This document shows positions 1-7,965 of a stretch of 46,801 nt of DNA, piece after piece (the stretch's first letter is position 1; each line of letters starts with the position of its first letter). Made by a program: the position numbers and the translations under genes. The notes beneath the pieces were generated by a model. That model saw nothing but the letters and a program-made list of their open reading frames with translations, searched no databases and was not told where the DNA came from. The stretch covers positions 1 to 46,801 of the forward strand of contig JAESPE010000015.1 of assembly GCA_016756835.1 (NCBI GenBank), given 5' to 3'. This DNA is from a gamma proteobacterium endosymbiont of Lamellibrachia anaximandri. GTDB lineage: Bacteria > Pseudomonadota > Gammaproteobacteria > Chromatiales > Chromatiaceae.

Positions 1-98
1 TTTCGGAAATGTAAGAGGATCGAGGAACCGGATGAGGGAAATCTTCACGTCCGGGTCTGTGGGGAGAGCGCCGGGTGACCGGTGCTTTTACCCGGAAG
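1..98 (+). mobile_element. 3' end of a group II intron (domains V and VI)
   Basis: Positions 25-58 fold as a 34-nt domain V: outer stem GAACCGGA with TCCGGGTC, a CG bulge in the 3' strand (CACGTCC), and an inner stem closed by a GAAA loop. Positions 67-86 form domain VI: AGCGCCGG, loop GTGA, CCGGTGCT. A90 is a plausible bulged branch-point adenosine, since GGGG at 61-64 can pair with CCC at 91-93. The 3' splice junction therefore lies near 91-98. The rest of the intron, including any reverse transcriptase ORF, is off the left edge. The domain V triad reads AAC rather than the usual AGC, so the copy may be variant or decaying. Structure is seen by eye; the class is not determined. Confidence 0.72.
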
Positions 99-632
99 TG
101 GGACAGGGCAGGACTAAAGCCCTTTCCCGTCAGCGTGAACCTCTCCCGGCGCCAGCTTAATTACCCCGGGCTGGTCGATATGGTGAGTCGGATTCTCGAA
201 ACGACTGGTCTACCGGGTGAACGTCTTGAACTGGAGATCACCGAGAGCGCCCTGCTGGAGACAGAAGAGCAGGCCTGCAGCAGCCTGGAAAAACTGCGCG
301 CGCTGGGATGCAGCATCGCCATAGACGACTTCGGGACAGGTTACTCATCACTCGCCAACCTTAAACTCTTCCCGCTGGACAGACTCAAGATCGACAAATC
401 CTTCGTTCGCGACGTAACCAAAGACCCAAACGACGAGGCGATCATTCGCGCCACCATTGCACTCGGCAACAGCCTGCAACTCAGCGTAATCGCAGAAGGG
501 GTGGAGACCGAGGCCCAACGCGACTTCCTGCTAAAAGAGGGATGCCGGGAGGTTCAGGGGTTTCTGTTCAGTCAGCCGGTGGAGGCGAAGAGGATTGAGG
601 AGATGGGAAGAAGGTTAAAGGTTAAAGGTTAA
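75..632 (+). CDS. EAL-domain protein, 3' exon (5' part removed by intron)
   Basis: This is the C-terminal three quarters of an EAL domain, the family that hydrolyses cyclic di-GMP at the cytoplasmic face. Visible motifs in order are VNLSRRQ, LEITES, the metal/catalytic IDDFGTGYSS, LKIDKSFV, VIAEGVET and QGFLFSQP. The N-terminal EALLR-type strand that names the family is missing. The first in-frame GTG at 75 lies inside intron domain VI, so it is not a real start. Protein homology begins around K-W-D-R-A-G-L (96-116), directly after the inferred splice junction. The upstream exon must be beyond the window. The last residues RLKVKG and the stop codon are encoded by the heptamer repeat at 613-682. 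If the intron splices, the transcript could give an intact enzyme; otherwise the gene is broken. Confidence 0.85.
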   Translation: MTGAFTRKWDRAGLKPFPVSVNLSRRQLNYPGLVDMVSRILETTGLPGERLELEITESALLETEEQACSSLEKLRALGCSIAIDDFGTGYSSLANLKLFPLDRLKIDKSFVRDVTKDPNDEAIIRATIALGNSLQLSVIAEGVETEAQRDFLLKEGCREVQGFLFSQPVEAKRIEEMGRRLKVKG

Positions 633-818
633 AGGTTAAAGGTTAAAGGTTAAAGGTTAAAGGTTAAAGGTTAAAGGTTAAAGGCTGGCAAATCGATGAT
701 TTGCCCGAATCTTGCGTCAAGCCAATTGAAGCCTTTCAGCCACCAACGGCAGCAACGACGGAGTTCGGCCCATCCATTGGCACGGCCACCTTTCGCCTTT
801 AACCTTTAGCCTTTCTTT
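603..818. repeat. Composite heptamer-bounded intergenic element, copy A
   Basis: It lies between the convergent EAL and feoC genes. The left end is the GGTTAAA array, and the right end carries the same heptamers inverted at 797-815. The right interior from 750 (CAGCAACGACGGAGTTCGG, then a GGCAC-GGCC-CCTTT stretch) is recognisably repeated near 34013 and 45749. It contains a short palindrome GGCAAATCGATGATTTGCC at 687-705. I see no coding capacity. Confidence 0.7.
613..682 (+). repeat. Tandem heptamer array (GGTTAAA x10)
   Basis: Ten perfect head-to-tail copies of GGTTAAA. The EAL stop codon (630-632) falls inside the third unit. The array is the left boundary of a composite element ending near 815 in inverted copies (CCTTTAACCTTTAGCC). 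A perfect 7-bp array is expected to vary in copy number by slippage. Confidence 0.95.
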
Positions 819-1097
819 TCATTCCCCCGGACAACCTGCATTGAACTCAACCGGCACAACCTGAACAGCATCACCGGACCCGCCCCAACTGTAGACCTCG
901 GTGGTCGCGGGGTCGCATTTATCACAGCTTGATCCGCAGGAGGCGTATACGCTCTGTTTCTGAACCCGGCCCTTGCGAATCCAGTGTTCGAGCATACCGC
1001 GCACCGCATCCGGGTCTGCATCGAAATGCATGGCGATATCCGCCAGACTCGCCTGCTTCCGCGCCATCAGGTAACGTTTGATATCTGCAAGAATCAT
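819..1097 (-). CDS. feoC: FeoC-like winged-helix Fe-S protein
   Basis: A 92-residue protein. Residues 1-50 resemble a winged helix (MILADIKRYL through the helix near ADIAMHF). They are followed by a cysteine cluster CGSSCDKC near residues 51-58, as in FeoC proteins that bind an oxygen-sensitive Fe-S cluster and modulate FeoB. The start was chosen because ATG at 1097 overlaps the feoB stop in an ATGA junction; a longer upstream frame is a shadow of feoB. It is the last gene of feoABC. It is longer than the roughly 80-residue enteric FeoC and has an extended C-terminal tail ending in CPGE. The stop is 10 bases from the heptamer element. Confidence 0.82.
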   Translation of the reverse strand: MILADIKRYLMARKQASLADIAMHFDADPDAVRGMLEHWIRKGRVQKQSVYASCGSSCDKCDPATTEVYSWGGSGDAVQVVPVEFNAGCPGE

Positions 1098-3448
1098 ATC
1101 TCCACCCCCTGTATCTCCCGCTGCTCTCGTTGTGACCAGAAACGCAATCCAATGACGACCATCACCAGCAGGGTCAGCAGCCCGACGATCCATGCCATGG
1201 CGCTCTCGGGATGTCGGGAGTAGGTTGCAGCCTGATAGAAGATGCTCGACGCCATGAAAGCGACACCGGTGGTCCAGGCAGCCACAAAGGCCGCCCAAGC
1301 GCCGCCCGCCTCCCGCTTGATCGCGCCGATTGTGGCAACACAGGGGAAATAGAGCAGTATAAAGAGTAGATAGGCGAAGGCTCCGGCCTGTCCGTCGAAA
1401 CGCGCTGCCATGGCGCCGAAGATACCGACATCGACCGCCTGGGCCTCAGCGGCCGCCTCTGCAGAACTGACATCACCTACGTTGAGAGCCAAAGGATCGC
1501 CCACCAGATCTTTCACCCCCACAAGGTTCTCGGGCACCGTGGCTGCGGCCTCGATCAGCGCTTGCCAAAAGTCGAATGGCGCATCCTCCGTCACGCCGCT
1601 CTCTGCGGCGGCCAACCCGGTATAGATGGAGTTCAGGGTGCCGACAACCGCCTCTTTGGCCAAAACACCGGTAAAGATGCCCACCGTCGCAGGCCAGTTG
1701 TCCTCTTTGATACCCAGTGGTGCAAACAGGGGTGTCAGCGTCTTACTGGCCGCACTGAGTACCGATTTCTCTGAATCCTCATTACCGAAAGAGCCGTCCG
1801 TACCGATGGAGTTAAGCACATTGATCGCCAACACCATGAGGATAATCACCCGCCCGGCCTCCTTGATGAAGAGTCGAACCCGATCCCAGGTGCGCAGGGC
1901 GACCCCCTTTGCCGTCGGCATATGGTATGGGGGAAGTTCCATCATGAAACCGGTACTCTCACCCGAGAGCAGTGTCCGCTTCATGATCATTCCGGTGAGA
2001 ATCGCCACCGTGATACCGATCATGTAGAGCCCAAAAACCAGGTTCTGGCCATTGGTGGGAAAGAAGGCTGCGGCAAAGAGTGCATAAACAGGCAGTCGCG
2101 CCCCACAGGACATGAAAGGGTTCATCAGAATCGTCAGTTTGCGCTCACGAACACTCTCCAGAGTACGGGTCGCAAGCACCGCCGGCACATTGCAGCCAAA
2201 GCCCACGATCATCGGCACGAACGCCTTGCCCGGCAGACCTATGGAACGCATGAAACGATCCATCACAAAGGCGGCACGGGCCATATAGCCGGTATCCTCC
2301 ACCACCGAGAGAAAGAGATAGAGTGCGGTGATTATGGGGATGAATGTTGCCACCACCTGAACGCCGCCACCCACTCCATTGGCGAGCATCACCACCGTCC
2401 AGTCCGGGAAGCCGATATCAGAGAGCAGCAGACCGAAGCCGTCGACAAAGATCGCCCCGGCCACGCCATCGAAAAAGTCGATGAAGGCGCCGCCGATATT
2501 GATGGCGAACATGAACATCAGGTACATCACCGCCAGAAAGACCGGAATGCCGAAGATACGATTCAATACCACTTTGTCGATGCGGTCACTGAAAGTCTTG
2601 CCCACCTTGCCGCGCTCATGCACCACGGTCTGCGCCAAGGCATGGGCATGACCGTACCTGGCATCGGCGATGTGGATATCCGCCTCTTCGCCTGCACGAT
2701 TCTCTATGGCCTGCCGCCACTCATTCACTTTCGTCTCGAGAACGGCATTGGCATGGCTCAAGGCAAAGGCATCCTCCTCCAGCATCTTCAGCAGCAGCCA
2801 GCGACGTTTGGCCCGCTCCGGTTCCTCTTGCAGCAGCGGCTCCATCTCTGTAATCGCCTGCTCCACCACCTCTTCCTGTGCCAGAGCAAAACCACCGCTG
2901 ACAGAACCGGAGGCAAGATCCTGAATCGCCCCTTTTAGTTTGATGATGCCCTCACCGGTCACCGCGACGATGGGCAGTACGGGACAACCCACTTCACTAC
3001 TGAGCTTTTCAAAATCGATATCGATGCCGCGCTTGCGCGCCACATCCATCATATTGACGGCAATCAGCAGGGGCACCCCCATCTCCAGCATCTGCACCGT
3101 GAGATAGAGATTACGCTCCAGATTGCCTGCATCGACGATATTGATGATCAGATCCGCATCCCGCGATAGCAGATAGTCGCGGGTCACCTGTTCGTCCAGG
3201 GAGGCGGCGTCGAGGGAGTAGATACCGGGCAGGTCGATGACGGTGACATCGTCACCCTCAAGGTCGAAATGGCCCTCTTTCCGATCCACCGTGACACCGG
3301 GCCAGTTGCCGGTGCGCTGCCGGATGCCGGTCAGGGCATTGAAGAGTGCTGACTTGCCACAGTTGGGATTTCCCGCCAGGGCGATCGTCAGGGGTTTGTC
3401 GCCCGACGACCGGACAGGCGTCTGCTCGTCGTTTTCACAACAGCCCAT
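1094..3448 (-). CDS. feoB: Ferrous iron transporter FeoB
   Basis: An inner-membrane Fe2+ transporter of 784 residues, the usual size. The N-terminal G domain shows G1 GNPNCGKS (residues 26-33), the switch-region Thr in TGNWPGVTVD, G3 DLPGIYSL and G4 NMMD. A helical GDI-like spacer follows, then two Gate repeats and multiple membrane segments from about residue 285 to the C-terminus, with the conserved GCNVPA motif of Gate 1. A Cys pair sits at the extreme N-terminus (MGCCEND). It is co-transcribed with feoA (25-bp gap) and overlaps feoC by 4 bp. Regulation is probably by Fur through the site upstream of feoA. Confidence 0.97.
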   Translation of the reverse strand: MGCCENDEQTPVRSSGDKPLTIALAGNPNCGKSALFNALTGIRQRTGNWPGVTVDRKEGHFDLEGDDVTVIDLPGIYSLDAASLDEQVTRDYLLSRDADLIINIVDAGNLERNLYLTVQMLEMGVPLLIAVNMMDVARKRGIDIDFEKLSSEVGCPVLPIVAVTGEGIIKLKGAIQDLASGSVSGGFALAQEEVVEQAITEMEPLLQEEPERAKRRWLLLKMLEEDAFALSHANAVLETKVNEWRQAIENRAGEEADIHIADARYGHAHALAQTVVHERGKVGKTFSDRIDKVVLNRIFGIPVFLAVMYLMFMFAINIGGAFIDFFDGVAGAIFVDGFGLLLSDIGFPDWTVVMLANGVGGGVQVVATFIPIITALYLFLSVVEDTGYMARAAFVMDRFMRSIGLPGKAFVPMIVGFGCNVPAVLATRTLESVRERKLTILMNPFMSCGARLPVYALFAAAFFPTNGQNLVFGLYMIGITVAILTGMIMKRTLLSGESTGFMMELPPYHMPTAKGVALRTWDRVRLFIKEAGRVIILMVLAINVLNSIGTDGSFGNEDSEKSVLSAASKTLTPLFAPLGIKEDNWPATVGIFTGVLAKEAVVGTLNSIYTGLAAAESGVTEDAPFDFWQALIEAAATVPENLVGVKDLVGDPLALNVGDVSSAEAAAEAQAVDVGIFGAMAARFDGQAGAFAYLLFILLYFPCVATIGAIKREAGGAWAAFVAAWTTGVAFMASSIFYQAATYSRHPESAMAWIVGLLTLLVMVVIGLRFWSQREQREIQGVEI

Positions 3449-3473
3449 GATTAAACCTTTCGAATCGGTGCGC

Positions 3474-3749
3474 CTACGCCGTGCCGCTATCCAGGGGCGC
3501 CATCAGCAACTTATCTGCCACACCGCCGCCCAAAGCCACGCGCACACCGCCATTTGCCACCACGACACCACGACCCCGGTGCTGAATCACGTCCACCTCC
3601 GAGCCGACACGCAGGCCGAGGCTAAGCAGACGCCGCGTCATCTGACGCCCTCCCTTCACCTCAAGGATGCGGGCATGCGCACCTACCGGCAGGGTAGCCA
3701 GTGATACGGTTTCGGTGACAGATTCAGATCCCAGACTCATCGCAGACAC
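3474..3749 (-). CDS. feoA: FeoA SH3-like ferrous transport accessory protein
   Basis: A small cytosolic protein of about 90 residues with the FeoA SH3-like pattern: LATLPVGAHARI, the RRLLSLGLRVGSEVDV core and a glycine-rich end (GGGVADKLLM). It partners with FeoB and heads the feoABC operon. GTG at 3749 gives 91 residues; ATG at 3740 (MSLGSES) is an equally credible start giving 88. A Fur-box-like palindrome lies 14-34 bases upstream of the GTG. Confidence 0.93.
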   Translation of the reverse strand: MSAMSLGSESVTETVSLATLPVGAHARILEVKGGRQMTRRLLSLGLRVGSEVDVIQHRGRGVVVANGGVRVALGGGVADKLLMAPLDSGTA

Positions 3750-3762
3750 TATGAAAATACCT

Positions 3763-3783
3763 AAATAATTATGATTCTCATTT
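3763..3783. promoter_or_regulatory. Fur-box-like palindrome upstream of feoABC
   Basis: On the minus strand the site reads AAATGAGAATCATAATTATT. It contains TGAGAATCAT, close to the TGAGAATCATTATC form of enterobacterial and pseudomonad Fur boxes. It overlaps the likely feoA promoter and is placed to repress feoABC when iron is replete. Binding is inferred from sequence likeness. Confidence 0.75.
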
Positions 3784-3891
3784 AAGCAGATTTAACCCTG
3801 ACTGGCAAGAGGAAAGAATTACATAATTTAACCATAAACTGATATGACTGTGGTCAACTTGACACTCACCACAGGGTATATTGAAGACGCA

Positions 3892-4596
3892 CTACACAGG
3901 CTTAACCAACAGATCCACCCGATGGGGCTTCAGAAAATGTGCACCATCCGCGCTCATGTGAGCCATGAACGCACTGCGGATCTGCTCATATCGCGCCTCA
4001 TCGATATCCAGCTTGGTATGGGTCACCTTGAGAAAGCGCGATTCGAACTCATCCCAGGAATAGGTGCCGGGCACTTCGAAGAAGAGTTCCTGCCGCAGAT
4101 CGAATGCACCGGATGACACCTCGGACTCGATGGCGTTGAAGGCCAGCTGACGCACTTTTTTCTCATCGTGGATAAGCGACATCAAGGCATTGAACGACCC
4201 CGTATAGACCGGCTCAGAGAAGTAGGCCAGTCCCCCTGGCTTCAATACCCGGTGGATCTCCCGCATCGCGGCCGGCATCAGCTCGGCAGGGACATGATGC
4301 AGCGACTTCAGCATCCACACGATATCAAGGCTGTTTTCCGCTTCACTGATTGCCTGCGCCCCTTCCATACGAAAATCCACGTTTCGCACGTTCAACTGCA
4401 GGTTTTTCTCATGCTGTACCCGATCGACCTCCGTGGCGATAAAGCTGGAGGCCGGATAGCGCTCCGCCAGCTGCCGGGTGGTCCAGGCAGCACCGCATCC
4501 CAGTTCCAGGATACGGGCGTTATCCAACGGCAGGAGCCGCTCCATCAGCGCCTGTTCTGTAGTGGTTTCATAGGCATTCGGCTTGTGAAGTTGCAT
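3892..4596 (-). CDS. Class I SAM-dependent methyltransferase
   Basis: A 234-residue cytosolic enzyme with the SAM-binding Rossmann pattern: motif I ILELGCGAAW, an acidic residue after strand 2 (IATEVD), LDIVWMLKSLHH as motif II, and REIHRVLKPGGL typical of the Methyltransf_11/UbiE class. The substrate cannot be read from sequence. ATG at 4596 was taken; a TTG at 4611 would add five residues. It is transcribed divergently from the CLC transporter across a 144-bp gap. A plus-strand frame at 3844-4116 overlapping it is a shadow. Confidence 0.87.
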   Translation of the reverse strand: MQLHKPNAYETTTEQALMERLLPLDNARILELGCGAAWTTRQLAERYPASSFIATEVDRVQHEKNLQLNVRNVDFRMEGAQAISEAENSLDIVWMLKSLHHVPAELMPAAMREIHRVLKPGGLAYFSEPVYTGSFNALMSLIHDEKKVRQLAFNAIESEVSSGAFDLRQELFFEVPGTYSWDEFESRFLKVTHTKLDIDEARYEQIRSAFMAHMSADGAHFLKPHRVDLLVKPV

Positions 4597-4740
4597 GGTT
4601 TCGGCTGACAAGAGTCACGGGCTCCGTTAAGGTTTAGGTCTGATTAAATGCGATTTCATTTCGCGGACGTATCATTTTACTACAGATGAAGCAGAGCGGT
4701 TCACGCTCTCTCTCCGTCTCAACCCCGGGATCCCAATAAC

Positions 4741-6471
4741 TTGCTGTCCGAACAACTGGCAAACTGGATGCACCGCATTCGCATTCACCTCTCCAGACCG
4801 GATGCGCTGATACAGCTCTCGGGCCTGGGCCTGATCACCGGTTTTCTGGCAGGTGGTGTAATCGTTGCCTTCAGACTGGCGGTGGAAGGCAGCCAGGCCG
4901 GACTGCTGCCTGGTGGTCTGCCGGAGAATTACGAGGCGCTGCCGCCGTTATTGCGTTTCCTGCTGCCGGTTTTCGGCAGTCTTTTGTTGGGATTCATTTT
5001 TCACAATTGGTCTCAGGGTCTTTATGTTCTCGGCATTGCCCGGGTAATGGAACGACTCGCCTACCACCAGGGCTACCTCACACTGCGCGAATTCATACTG
5101 CAGTTTGTCGGTGCGGCGATCGCCATCATCAGCGGACATTCAGTCGGCCGGGAGGGACCCCACGTTTTTCTTGGCGCAGCCAGCGGCTCACTGCTCGGTC
5201 AGCAACTCTCACTCCCCAACAACACCATCCGCACGCTGGTCGGCTGTGGCACGGCAGCAGGTATCGCTGCCTCTTTCGACACCCCACTTGCCGGGGTGAT
5301 CTTCGCCCTGGAGGTGATAATGATGGAATACACCCTGGCCAGCTTCATGCCCATCATCCTCGCGGCCGTCAGCGCCAACAGCATCTCCATCTACATTCTC
5401 GGTGACGAACGCGCTTTCGATATGTCGGTGCTGACCTTGGGATCGATGCAGGAGCTACCGATTCTGCTGTTGCTCGGACTCGTTGTAGGTGCCGCAGCAG
5501 CCGGCTTCAACCAGCTTATCCAGATTACATCCACCTACAGCAAGCCCCTGGCATTCTGGCAACGCACCCTGCTGGGGGGGATTATCGTCGGTCTTTTGGG
5601 GGTCATTGTTCCCCAAGTACTGGGCATTGGCTACGACACAGTCAACGATATCCTGCTTGGAGAGCTTGCTATTGAACTGCTGTTGGTCCTGGTTTTTGCC
5701 AAGGTGCTCGCCACGTCTGCCAGCATCGGCCTGGGCATACCTGGCGGCATGATCGGACCGGCGCTCTTTATCGGCGCAGCCATCGGCGGTTTTTTTGCAC
5801 CGCTCGCCGGGCTCCTGATCGATGGGGAAGTTTCAGACCCGGGTCTCTACGCACTGATCGGCATGGGCGCCATGATGGGCGCCAGTCTGCAGGCGCCGCT
5901 TGCCGCCCTGACCGCCATCGTCGAACTTACCTTCAGCCCGCAAATCGTGATGCCCGGTATGCTGGTAATCGTCGTCGCCAGTCTCACCAGCAGCGAACTC
6001 TTCCGCAAACAGTCCCTCTTTATCACCATCCTCAAATCGAGCGGCCTCGACTATCGTACCGACCCGGTGATGCAGTCACTGCGGCGTGTCGGCGTTGCCA
6101 GCGTGATGAATAACAACTTCCTGCGCTGTGAGAGGGAGATGGATCACACCTCCGCCAACCATATTATAAAACTGGCGACTGAGTGGTTGGTTATCAACAA
6201 AGAGGATGAACCCGCCATCCTGATGCGGGGCCTCGATCTTGCGCGCTATCTGGAGGAGTCAGAGGAGCAAAATATAGACCTGCTCTCTATTCCTGCCCGG
6301 CGTTATCAACTTGCCGGCGTGACGATGCAGGCCAGTCTGCAGGAAGCCCTCGAAAAACTTCAGGAGAGCGGTGCAGAAGCACTCTTCGTGGAGCGGCAGA
6401 AACAGCGTGGCGCATATCGTATTTTGGGTATCCTGACCCGGGAACAGATTGACTCGGCCTACCGTTTTTGA
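4741..6471 (+). CDS. CLC-family chloride channel/antiporter with C-terminal CBS region
   Basis: A 576-residue membrane protein with about ten or more hydrophobic helices up to residue ~430, then a soluble region (about 445-576) resembling a CBS pair. The gating-glutamate signature GREGPH and the third signature GIPGGMIGPALF are present. The first selectivity signature, normally GSGIP, reads VLGIARVM, so the chloride-coordinating Ser is not obvious. The residue matching the internal proton glutamate of E. coli ClcA is replaced in FALEVIMMEY (L-E-V), as in channel-type CLCs. It may therefore be a channel or an unusual exchanger. The start is a TTG at 4741, since no ATG lies nearby upstream; ATG at 4768 is possible. 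Confidence 0.92.
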   Translation: MLSEQLANWMHRIRIHLSRPDALIQLSGLGLITGFLAGGVIVAFRLAVEGSQAGLLPGGLPENYEALPPLLRFLLPVFGSLLLGFIFHNWSQGLYVLGIARVMERLAYHQGYLTLREFILQFVGAAIAIISGHSVGREGPHVFLGAASGSLLGQQLSLPNNTIRTLVGCGTAAGIAASFDTPLAGVIFALEVIMMEYTLASFMPIILAAVSANSISIYILGDERAFDMSVLTLGSMQELPILLLLGLVVGAAAAGFNQLIQITSTYSKPLAFWQRTLLGGIIVGLLGVIVPQVLGIGYDTVNDILLGELAIELLLVLVFAKVLATSASIGLGIPGGMIGPALFIGAAIGGFFAPLAGLLIDGEVSDPGLYALIGMGAMMGASLQAPLAALTAIVELTFSPQIVMPGMLVIVVASLTSSELFRKQSLFITILKSSGLDYRTDPVMQSLRRVGVASVMNNNFLRCEREMDHTSANHIIKLATEWLVINKEDEPAILMRGLDLARYLEESEEQNIDLLSIPARRYQLAGVTMQASLQEALEKLQESGAEALFVERQKQRGAYRILGILTREQIDSAYRF

Positions 6472-6567
6472 CCCTGATCATCTACCCCGCCGATAGTACG
6501 GCAAACCGCTGCGAAAAGGCATATTATATTCGTCTTGTTTGGACACGACGACTATAGGACAACGATC

Positions 6568-7479
6568 ATGAATGACGGCCAGAATCCTGAAAATATCATC
6601 TATAATGACCAGACTATCCGCCTGGATGAACTGCTGCAGGAGCATGACCGTCTGGTATCAGATAACACGAATTTAAAGAAGAGAAATAAGAAGGCCATCC
6701 GCCGCTTCAACCGGGAAGAGCAGCTGAAGCCCTATCAGGCTGAACTGATCAAGATGCAGCAGTATCTTGAGTCCACCGGCACTCGTTTTGTCATTCTGTT
6801 CGAGGGAAGAGACGCAGCGGGCAAAGGCGGCACCATTCGCCGTGTTACCCGCTACATGAACGAGAAACACTACCGTATCGTCGCCCTCGGAAAACCAACT
6901 GAAGTGCAGAAAACCCAGTGGTTTTTCCAGAAATACGTAACCCAGTGCCCCCGTGGAGGTGAGGTCGTACTCTTCGACCGCAGCTGGTACAACCGTGCAA
7001 TCGTTGAACCCATTTTCGGATTCTGCACGCCTGACGAGTACGAAAATTTTATGATCGGCGTAACCGGTTTTGAGAAGGATCTGGTGCGCCAGGGCACTAT
7101 TCTGGTGAAACTCTACTTTTCCGTTTCCAAAGAGGAACAGGCTCGCCGCTTCGAACGCCGCAAGACCGACACTCTGCGGCAGTGGAAACTATCCGAGATC
7201 GACGTCCAGGCCCAGGATCGATGGGACGAGTTCACAAACCAAAAGTATGAGATGTTAAAACGCACCAATACAACCCATTCACCCTGGACCGTTATTCGCT
7301 CAATCGACAAACACCAGGCCAGACTCAATGCCATGAAAGTGATCCTGAACGCCGTGCCTTACGAGCGGCTGGATCCGACACTCGATTTCGTACCGAGCCA
7401 CGATGTCGTCATCTCCGGCTCCCGTGAACTGGAACTGATGGAAGCCCAGCGCCTCCAGAGCGGAAAGTTCGTGGGGTGA
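6568..7479 (+). CDS. ppk2: Polyphosphate kinase 2
   Basis: A 303-residue PPK2-family enzyme that transfers phosphate between polyphosphate and nucleoside phosphates. Walker A is FEGRDAAGKGGTIRR (residues ~78-92), the Walker B/lid stretch is FDRSWYNRAIVEP, and the family basic stretch RRFERRKTD follows. The N-terminal ~50 residues are charged and helical. The start is ATG 6568 with AGGA upstream; an upstream TTG at 6535 adds only 11 unlikely residues. A one-domain PPK2 of this length usually acts on ADP or GDP (class I), but sequence alone does not decide this. Confidence 0.95.
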   Translation: MNDGQNPENIIYNDQTIRLDELLQEHDRLVSDNTNLKKRNKKAIRRFNREEQLKPYQAELIKMQQYLESTGTRFVILFEGRDAAGKGGTIRRVTRYMNEKHYRIVALGKPTEVQKTQWFFQKYVTQCPRGGEVVLFDRSWYNRAIVEPIFGFCTPDEYENFMIGVTGFEKDLVRQGTILVKLYFSVSKEEQARRFERRKTDTLRQWKLSEIDVQAQDRWDEFTNQKYEMLKRTNTTHSPWTVIRSIDKHQARLNAMKVILNAVPYERLDPTLDFVPSHDVVISGSRELELMEAQRLQSGKFVG

Positions 7480-7480
7480 G

Positions 7481-7540
7481 CCACGACCGTTTGTCCAGTG
7501 GACAAACGCAGCGTGGCGAACGGCCGGACAGGAGGTCCGG
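7481..7540. other. Two adjacent hairpins downstream of ppk2
   Basis: TTTGTCCA (7490-7497) pairs with TGGACAAA (7499-7506), enclosed by CCACG (7481-7485) and CGTGG (7511-7515). CCGGAC (7524-7529) pairs with GTCCGG (7535-7540) around loop AGGAG. There is no T-tract, so this is not a standard intrinsic terminator. It may shape the 3' end of the ppk2 transcript. The rest of the gap to 7718 holds a REP-like repeat and no gene. Confidence 0.55.
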
Positions 7541-7613
7541 ACCGGGGCTAAAAAGAACTCAAATGCTCAGCCAGGGACGGCAGCTCACCTCTTCCTTACG
7601 AAGCCCACCGTCT

Positions 7614-7680
7614 GTAGGCCTGATCAAGCGCAGCGGATCGGGCGCTCGATGCCGGTTCCGCTACGCTTGAACCGGCCTAC
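7614..7680. repeat. REP/BIME-like twin palindrome, copy 1
   Basis: Bounded by GTAGGCC and GGCCTAC. It holds two arms with core CAAGCG(C/T)AGCGGATCGGG and GCCGGTTCCGCTACGCTTG. Each arm forms its own stem, and the two loops (AAGCGNAGCG and CGCTACGCTT) complement each other. It is a short-spacer version compared with the copies near 19955 and 37076. Confidence 0.85.
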
Positions 7681-7718
7681 GGCTTACGATGACCACCGTA
7701 ATAAGGTTTCAAGCCGTC

Positions 7719-7952
7719 TCAACCAGCCGCATCCGTTCCCCGCGTCCTGCGAATCAGCTTCAGCACCACAATCAGCAACGGCGTACCATGCATCAGCAGA
7801 TCGAAGATATCGATAGGACGGGAGAGCGTGCCATCGACCAGCATCTTGAGCTTTTCCCATAAATGGGGTTCAGGATAGAAGGGTGCCAGCGCCAGCAAGA
7901 CCGCAGGCAATACGATCATCTCGAATGGTATCTTATCTAACCAGGACATCAT
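7719..7952 (-). CDS. Small two-helix membrane protein (often annotated 'RND transporter')
   Basis: A 77-residue protein with two membrane segments (about residues 9-24 and 55-68) around a conserved-looking PEPHLWEKLKML...RPIDIFDLL loop. Similar small proteins are common in gammaproteobacteria and are sometimes labelled RND transporter, though no transporter domain fits in this length. The start was chosen at the first of two adjacent ATGs with GAGAG upstream; a longer frame would run into the macro-domain gene. It lies 13 bp after that gene, so the two are probably co-transcribed. Function unknown. Confidence 0.72.
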   Translation of the reverse strand: MMSWLDKIPFEMIVLPAVLLALAPFYPEPHLWEKLKMLVDGTLSRPIDIFDLLMHGTPLLIVVLKLIRRTRGTDAAG

Positions 7953-7965
7953 AAACGGCTCTCTT

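Noticed and set aside
1922-2938. 338-residue plus-strand ORF opposite feoB
   Set aside because: It is antisense to a clearly coding, family-matching feoB, is rich in His/Arg/Gln from reverse-frame codon bias, and matches no domain.
3844-4116. 90-residue plus-strand ORF near the methyltransferase
   Set aside because: It overlaps the methyltransferase 3' end in antisense and has no ribosome site or family likeness.
7476-7670. 64-residue ORF after ppk2
   Set aside because: It translates hairpin and REP-like repeat sequence; no protein character.
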